Source: Burkholderiales bacterium
Lineage (GTDB): Bacteria > Pseudomonadota > Gammaproteobacteria > Burkholderiales > Usitatibacteraceae
NCBI GenBank assembly: GCA_017880705.1
Contig: JADGRS010000111.1
Coordinates: 1-8,850 of the forward strand
DNA: 8,850 nucleotides
Direction: 5' to 3'
Below the pieces are notes generated by a model. That model worked only from the letters and a program-made list of their open reading frames with translations. It did no database searches and was not told the origin of the DNA. Below are positions 4,860 to 8,850 of this stretch, piece after piece. Made by a program: the position numbers and the translations under genes. Positions within the stretch are counted from its first letter, which is position 1. Each line of letters begins with the position of its first letter.

Positions 4860-6407
4860 GTGCGCACCAATTATCGAGGGATTGTGAAGAGGCCCGGCGT
4901 CCGTCCCGGGATCTCGCGGCTATCGCTGCAGCTCTTCGCGCTGCTCGCCGCGGTGTCGGTGGTCGCCGTCGCGGCGACCGCGTGGCATATCGCGCGCGCG
5001 CTGGAAACGGGATTCACGGGCTACCTCAATGCGATCCAGGGCGAGCGCCTCGACGCGATCGCTTCGGCCGTGGCCGCCCACTATCGCGAGAACGGAACGC
5101 TCGAGACGCTGCGCGGCGATTCGTGGCGGCAAATCCTGCGCGGTGCCGATCCCGGCGCGCGAGAAGCGCCGCGCCCCTTCGAGATGGATACGGCCCCGAT
5201 GGACCGTCCTCCGGGAGAAGGGCCGCAGGGAGAAGGGCCGCCGGGAGAACGTCCGCAGCGCGGCCCCCGGGGCCCGCCCTTCGAAGGCCCGGGCGCTGGG
5301 CCGCCCCGCGATCTCCTCGCCCTGGGACCGCGGCTCACGCTTCTCGATGCGGAATCGCGGCCCGTGATCGGCAGGCCCTTGCCCTCGGAGGCGAGCGCGA
5401 TGCGCCGCGACATCGAGGTCGACGGACGCCGCATCGGCACCTTGCTGATCGCACCGCTGCCGCGGCCGGTGGATGCGCGCGACCTGCAGTTCCTCACGAC
5501 GCAACGGCATGCGATCGCGACGACGGCCGGCGCCGCCGTGTTGCTTTCCCTTCTTGCCGCGATCGGTGTCTCCGGACTCTGGTCGCGCCGCATCCGCGCG
5601 GTGGAGCGCGTGACCGGGCGCATCGCCGCGGGCGAGCTCGATGCGCGCGTCGACGACGACTCGCGCGACGAGATCGGCGCCCTCGCGCGCAACGTGAACG
5701 AAATGGGGGACTCGCTCGCGAAGCTCGAGCGCGCGCGCCGCAAGTGGCTCGCCGACATCGCCCACGAGCTGCGCACGCCTCTCACGGTGCTGCAGGCGGA
5801 GATCGAGGCGCTGATCGACGGCGTGCGAGTCGTCGACGCCGCCGCCCTGCAATCGCTGGCCGACGAGGTGCGCCAGCTGGGACGGCTCACCGACGACCTC
5901 CATTTGCTGGCGCTCTCGGACCTGAAGGAGCTGCCGCTCGAGCCGAGGCCGATCGATGCGGCCGCCGTCGTGCGCCGTGCCGCCGAGCGGTGGCAGCTCC
6001 AGGCGCGCAAGGCGGGGCTCGTGCTCTCGTGCGAAGCCGATGCCCGCGTCGATCTCCTCGCCGACGAGGGGCGCCTCACGCAACTCATGGACAACCTGCT
6101 GGCCAACAGCATGCGCTACACCGACTCGCCCGGAGAAGTGCGCGTCTCGCTGCATCGCAATGGAGGTGTGGCGGAACTCGTCGTCGACGACTCGCCGCCG
6201 GGCGTCCCGGCCGAAGGCCGCGCCGGATTGTTCGAGCCGCTGTACCGGCCCGACCGCGCGCGAAGCCGCGCCAAGGGCGGCAGCGGGCTCGGCCTCGCGC
6301 TCGCGCGCGCCATCGTCGAGGCGCACGGCGGCTCGATCGAAGCGCGCGACTCCCCCCTCGGCGGCCTTCGCGTGCTCGCGCGCATCCCCACCGGAGTCGC
6401 GCCGTGA
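4860..6407 (+). CDS. baeS: BaeS-like sensor histidine kinase
   Basis: 515 residues. An inner-membrane sensor that autophosphorylates on H302 and passes phosphate to the adjacent regulator. Order: TM1 about 22-43; extracytoplasmic domain about 44-217; TM2 about 218-240; HAMP about 240-292; HisKA with H302 in AHELRTPLT; ATPase domain with N-box N412/N416 (QLMDNLLANSMRYT), G1 at D444 (DDSPPGVP) and G2 GGSGLGLA (473-480). The catalytic half closely follows E. coli BaeS, including NSxRYTD, DSxPGV and IVEAHGGSI. The extracytoplasmic domain has a Pro/Gly-rich low-complexity segment (about 112-149) encoded partly by a 15-base tandem repeat. Start choice is uncertain: GTG 4860 has only a weak upstream GGA, while GTG 4884 (residue 9) has GAGGGA placed too close; both leave the signal-anchor intact. 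The stop overlaps the regulator start (GTGA). Symbol given by similarity and context; orthology not proven. Confidence 0.88.
   Translation: MRTNYRGIVKRPGVRPGISRLSLQLFALLAAVSVVAVAATAWHIARALETGFTGYLNAIQGERLDAIASAVAAHYRENGTLETLRGDSWRQILRGADPGAREAPRPFEMDTAPMDRPPGEGPQGEGPPGERPQRGPRGPPFEGPGAGPPRDLLALGPRLTLLDAESRPVIGRPLPSEASAMRRDIEVDGRRIGTLLIAPLPRPVDARDLQFLTTQRHAIATTAGAAVLLSLLAAIGVSGLWSRRIRAVERVTGRIAAGELDARVDDDSRDEIGALARNVNEMGDSLAKLERARRKWLADIAHELRTPLTVLQAEIEALIDGVRVVDAAALQSLADEVRQLGRLTDDLHLLALSDLKELPLEPRPIDAAAVVRRAAERWQLQARKAGLVLSCEADARVDLLADEGRLTQLMDNLLANSMRYTDSPGEVRVSLHRNGGVAELVVDDSPPGVPAEGRAGLFEPLYRPDRARSRAKGGSGLGLALARAIVEAHGGSIEARDSPLGGLRVLARIPTGVAP
5213..5255 (+). repeat. 15-base tandem repeat inside the kinase gene
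   Basis: GGGAGAAGGGCCG occurs at 5213-5225 and again identically at 5228-5240. A third copy with two changes lies at 5243-5255 (GGGAGAACGTCCG). The period is 15 bases, so each unit adds five in-frame residues (PGEGP-like) to the extracytoplasmic Pro/Gly segment. Copy-number change would keep the frame. Confidence 0.75.
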
Positions 6408-7084
6408 GCGCGCCCCTGGTGCTCGTCGTGGACGACGATCCGAAGATCGCGAAGGTCCTGTCCGACTATCTTCTGGCCGCGGGCTACGAGGTTGCGCACG
6501 CGGCGGACGGAAAGGCTTGCGTCGACATCGTGCGCGCGCGCGACCCCGCCTGCGTGCTGCTGGACCTCAACCTCCCCGTGATGGACGGGCTCGAGGCGTG
6601 CAAGGCGATCCGCCGATTCTCGCAGGTGCCCATCGCCATGATCACCGCGCGCGTCGACGAGATCGACCGGTTGCTGGGCCTCGAGCTGGGCGCGGACGAC
6701 TATATCTGCAAGCCGTTCAGCCCCCGCGAGGTCGTGGCCCGCGTGAAGGCGCTCGTGCGGCGCTCGCGCGCATTCCCGGCCGGGGCGCCGCTGCTCATTC
6801 TCGATCGGGAAGCGCTCAAGGCCACGCTGCGCGGCAAGCCCGTCCCCCTCACCGCAGTGGAGTTCCGGCTGCTCGCCGCGCTCCACGCGCAGCCCGGACG
6901 CATCTTCTCGCGCGACCAGCTTCTCGACGCAGCCCACAGCAAGCTGCATATCGCGGGCGATCGCAGCGTGGACTCCCATGTGCGCAACCTGCGGCGCAAG
7001 CTTGCCGCCGCGTCGGCCGGCTTCGATCCGATCCGCTCCGTGTACGGCGTGGGCTATTCGTGGGAGCCGCCCGAAGACGCCTGA
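6404..7084 (+). CDS. baeR: BaeR-like response regulator (OmpR family)
   Basis: 226 residues from GTG 6404, overlapping the kinase stop (GTGA). Receiver domain about 4-120: acidic pocket D10-D12, phosphoacceptor D54 in LLDLNLPVMDG, T81 and K103 in CKPFSPREV. Winged-helix DNA-binding domain about 128-221, with LTAVEFRLLAAL, RIFSRDQLLD, DRSVDSHVRNLRRKL and the terminal wing SVYGVGYSWE. Several stretches mirror E. coli BaeR: IRRFSxxPIxMxTA, EIDRLLGLExGADDYICKPxSPREVVARVK and the IRxVYGVGYxWE ending. BaeR activates envelope-stress and efflux genes, including spy. A Spy-like gene lying divergent at 4802 is therefore the obvious candidate target; the topoisomerase behind it and the di-heme protein downstream are weaker ones. 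All key residues are intact. Confidence 0.92.
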   Translation: MSAPLVLVVDDDPKIAKVLSDYLLAAGYEVAHAADGKACVDIVRARDPACVLLDLNLPVMDGLEACKAIRRFSQVPIAMITARVDEIDRLLGLELGADDYICKPFSPREVVARVKALVRRSRAFPAGAPLLILDREALKATLRGKPVPLTAVEFRLLAALHAQPGRIFSRDQLLDAAHSKLHIAGDRSVDSHVRNLRRKLAAASAGFDPIRSVYGVGYSWEPPEDA

Positions 7085-7098
7085 AACCGGCGCCGCGC

Positions 7099-7139
7099 AA
7101 TTCGCACACAATTCGCCGGAAATCGGCGCGTAGATTCGC
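7099..7139 (+). promoter_or_regulatory. Phased ATTCGC repeats upstream of the di-heme gene
   Basis: ATTCGC occurs at 7100-7105, 7111-7116 and 7134-7139, with start-to-start spacings of 11 and 23 bases, about one and two helical turns. OmpR-family regulators typically bind short direct repeats with one-turn spacing, so an operator is plausible. TAGATT (7131-7136) is a fair -10 candidate without a good -35. Competing hairpins also exist: CCGGCG 7087-7092 with CGCCGG 7114-7119, or CGCCG 7114-7118 with CGGCG 7124-7128; these could mark the baeR mRNA end. All of 7085-7169 is non-coding. Confidence 0.35.
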
Positions 7140-7169
7140 CCTCGTCCAAACGAAAACGAGGGAGTCGCA

Positions 7170-8381
7170 ATGAAGATCCGCCGATCGATCGCGCTGCACG
7201 TCGCCGCAGCGCTCGCCGTCACCGCAAGCGTCACCGTGGCCCAGGTTCCGCCGCGGCCGCAGCCCGCGCCACCGCCGGCACCACAGCCCCAGCCCGGTGA
7301 ATCGCTCGCGGGCCTCGACGCGAAGAGCCTCGCGCAATTCGCGGCCGGGATCGAGGAGTTCGCCAACGTCGAGACGCCCGAGACGGGTCTCGGGCCGATT
7401 TTCAACAACGTCTCCTGCGCCGCGTGCCACCTGTCGCCCGCGATGGGCGGCTCGAGCGCGGTCTTCGTGACGCGATACGGCCGCATGCAGAACGGCGTCT
7501 TCGATCCGCTCGCTTCCCAGGGAGGCACGCTGCTGCACCAATTCTCCATCGACCCCCAGGTGCGCGAGGTCATCCCCGCCGATGCGAACGTCGTCGCGCG
7601 CCGGATGACGACACCCCTCTTCGGCGCGGGCCTCATCGAGGCGATTCCCGACGCGGCGCTCGCGATGAGCGAGGCGCGCCACAAGGCCGACGGCGTGCGC
7701 GGTCACGTCTCGCGGATCACGGACGTCGCGAGCGGAATGCCTCGCGCCGGCCGCTTCGGGTGGAAGGGCCAGCACGCGACGCTCCTCTCCTTCGCCGCGG
7801 ACGCCTACCTGAACGAGATGGGCATCACCAACCGCTTCTTCCCCGTCGAGAACGCCCCGAACGGCAACCGGGCACTGCTCGCGCAATTCGATACCCTCGC
7901 CGATCCGGAGGATGTGGTGGATCCGCAAACGGGCCGCAGCGACATCGACACCGCGGCGGACTTCATGCGCTTTCTCGCACCGCCGCCGCGCCTCGCCCTC
8001 ACCGCCTCCGCCGCCTCGGGCGCGACGCTTTTCGCGACCACGGGTTGCGCGGAGTGCCACCAGCCCAGCTACATGACCGCGCCCAACGACATCGCGGCGC
8101 TCGACCGCAAGCCCGTGAACCTCTTCTCGGACCTGCTGCTTCACGACATGGGCTCGCTGGGCGACGGCATCGTCCAGGCCAACGCCGGGGTTCGCGAGAT
8201 GCGCACCGCGCCGCTGTGGGGCTTGCGCCTTCGCCGCCTCTATCTTCACGACGGACGCGCCGGCACCATCGACGCGGCGATCTGCGCCCATGACGGCGAG
8301 GCGGCGCCCGCGAAGAGCCGCTACACGGGATTGCCCGCGCCGTTGCAGCAGCAGCTCGTGGACTACCTCGGCTCGATCTGA
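7170..8381 (+). CDS. Exported di-heme oxidoreductase (DUF1111/DHOR, MauG-like)
   Basis: 403 residues from ATG 7170, with GAGGGAG just upstream as ribosome-binding site. Signal peptide about 1-24 (basic MKIRRS, hydrophobic core, VTVA before Q25), then a Pro/Gln-rich linker (27-42), so the protein is periplasmic. Two c-type heme motifs are present: C83-A-A-C86-H87 and C293-A-E-C296-H297. The family signatures LFSDLLLHDMG (318-328) and LYLHDGRAGTIDAAI (357-371), followed by HDGEA (374-378), identify the DUF1111 family often called thiol oxidoreductase. It is distantly related to bacterial cytochrome c peroxidases and MauG. Substrate is unknown. It is somewhat short for a family usually of about 450 or more residues. 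It sits 85 bases after the regulator gene in the same direction, with possible operator repeats between, so control by that system is possible but unproven. c-type cytochrome maturation must be supplied elsewhere in the genome. Confidence 0.88.
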   Translation: MKIRRSIALHVAAALAVTASVTVAQVPPRPQPAPPPAPQPQPGESLAGLDAKSLAQFAAGIEEFANVETPETGLGPIFNNVSCAACHLSPAMGGSSAVFVTRYGRMQNGVFDPLASQGGTLLHQFSIDPQVREVIPADANVVARRMTTPLFGAGLIEAIPDAALAMSEARHKADGVRGHVSRITDVASGMPRAGRFGWKGQHATLLSFAADAYLNEMGITNRFFPVENAPNGNRALLAQFDTLADPEDVVDPQTGRSDIDTAADFMRFLAPPPRLALTASAASGATLFATTGCAECHQPSYMTAPNDIAALDRKPVNLFSDLLLHDMGSLGDGIVQANAGVREMRTAPLWGLRLRRLYLHDGRAGTIDAAICAHDGEAAPAKSRYTGLPAPLQQQLVDYLGSI

Positions 8382-8411
8382 TGCTTTCGCCGGCGGGTCG
8401 GCTCGATCAGA
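8368..8411. repeat. Repeat pair across the convergent gene ends
   Basis: TCGGCTCGATC occurs at 8368-8378 and 8398-8408, each covering one end of the convergent genes. TCTGAT (8377-8382) and ATCAGA (8406-8411) are also inverted, and the palindrome CGCCGGCG lies between them. A weak bidirectional terminator is possible, but there is no T-run on either strand. Confidence 0.3.
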
Positions 8412-8769
8412 GGTCGACGAAGAGCTCGAACCCGCCGTAGATCATCCGCCTGCCGTCGAAGGGCACGTTCTTCGGATCCATCATGTCGGCGAGGCGCGGG
8501 TCCTTCATCACCTTCGCCATGATCCGATCGCGCTGCGCGCGCGATTTGTACACGATCCAGGAGAACACCACGGTCTCGCCGGGCTTGAGCTTCACGCTGC
8601 GCGGAAACGAGGTGCGCTTCCCGACCTTCACGTCCTCGGCGATGCACTCGCGGTATTCGAGGGCGCCGTGCTCGCGCCACACCTTCCCGGCGCGTCTCGC
8701 CATCGCGCGGTAGGCGGCGAGCTTCCTCTTCGGGACGGGCACGATGAAACCATCTACGTACGTTGCCAT
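8407..8769 (-). CDS. DUF1428 family protein (YbaA-like)
   Basis: 120 residues from ATG at 8769, with GGAG 6 bases upstream on the minus strand. The protein matches the DUF1428 family (E. coli YbaA, about 117 residues) from end to end. It opens with MATYVDGFIVPVPKRKLAAY. It continues with WREHGALEYRECIAEDV (31-47), FPRSVKLKPGETVVFSWIVY (55-74) and DPRLADMMDPKNVPFDGRRM (90-109), then the hallmark YGGFELFVDL end. Members adopt a small dimeric alpha-beta barrel (ferredoxin-like) fold related to antibiotic-biosynthesis monooxygenase-type domains; no reaction is established. It is cytosolic, with no signal or membrane segment. The gene converges on the di-heme gene with 25 bases between stops. Its promoter must lie in 8770-8850, or it is part of an operon continuing beyond the window; I see no clear promoter. 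Confidence 0.92.
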   Translation of the reverse strand: MATYVDGFIVPVPKRKLAAYRAMARRAGKVWREHGALEYRECIAEDVKVGKRTSFPRSVKLKPGETVVFSWIVYKSRAQRDRIMAKVMKDPRLADMMDPKNVPFDGRRMIYGGFELFVDL

Positions 8770-8850
8770 TCATTTCTCCCGGGTATGCAAGAATGCCGCA
8801 TCCACGATACGCGTCATTCGCCGAGCCGTCATCGACCCGAGTCCCCAGCC

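Noticed and set aside
4920..8291. Long minus-strand open frames (4920-6326, 6116-7684, 6849-8291) opposite the kinase, regulator and di-heme genes
   Set aside because: Composition is typical of antisense shadows and no motif is recognisable; the plus-strand genes have full sets of catalytic residues.
8770..8850. Minus-strand frame open from the window edge to a TGA directly before the DUF1428 start
   Set aside because: Only about 27 codons, no recognisable sequence, and an open frame this short is common at this GC content. It could be the end of an upstream operon gene, but I cannot support it. A plus-strand frame from ATG 8793 is equally unsupported.

Overview
The window comes from a GC-rich bacterial chromosome (about two-thirds G+C by eye) and is densely packed with ordinary-looking genes. 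The block of a solo RnfB-type ferredoxin, endonuclease III and a DUF1841 protein points to a proteobacterium, most likely a betaproteobacterium. This is inference from gene content and recalled family knowledge; no 16S or similar marker is present. I see no RNA gene, insertion sequence, prophage, CRISPR array or origin, and no stretch over 300 bases lacks a gene.

Bases 1-2804 are one tightly coupled plus-strand operon: the 3' end of pyrD (dihydroorotate dehydrogenase), a short and divergent alanine-dehydrogenase-like protein, a soluble RnfB-like 3x[4Fe-4S] ferredoxin, nth (endonuclease III) and a DUF1841 protein. All four junctions are stop/start overlaps of 4 or 8 bases. An 86-base gap with a small hairpin separates this from a two-CBS-domain protein (2891-3328).

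The minus-strand unit (3338-4802) holds a small secreted Spy/CpxP-like protein (4473-4802) followed by a type IB DNA topoisomerase (3338-4414). Between them is a strong 14-bp hairpin whose last bases in the mRNA are the apparent ribosome-binding site of the topoisomerase. Divergent from the Spy-like gene is a two-component system closely resembling BaeS/BaeR (4860-7084). In E. coli, spy is a BaeR target, so the layout suggests an envelope-stress module in which the regulator controls the neighbouring periplasmic chaperone-like gene and perhaps, by read-through, the topoisomerase.

Downstream on the plus strand lies an exported di-heme DUF1111/MauG-like oxidoreductase (7170-8381), preceded by phased short repeats that could be an operator. 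It converges on a minus-strand DUF1428 (YbaA-like) gene (8407-8769). The last 81 bases hold nothing I can assign.

I found no clearly new multi-gene system. The most unusual points are the alanine-dehydrogenase-like protein, which lacks conserved family features, the hairpin over the topoisomerase start, and a 15-bp tandem repeat encoding a Pro/Gly-rich segment in the extracytoplasmic domain of the sensor kinase.
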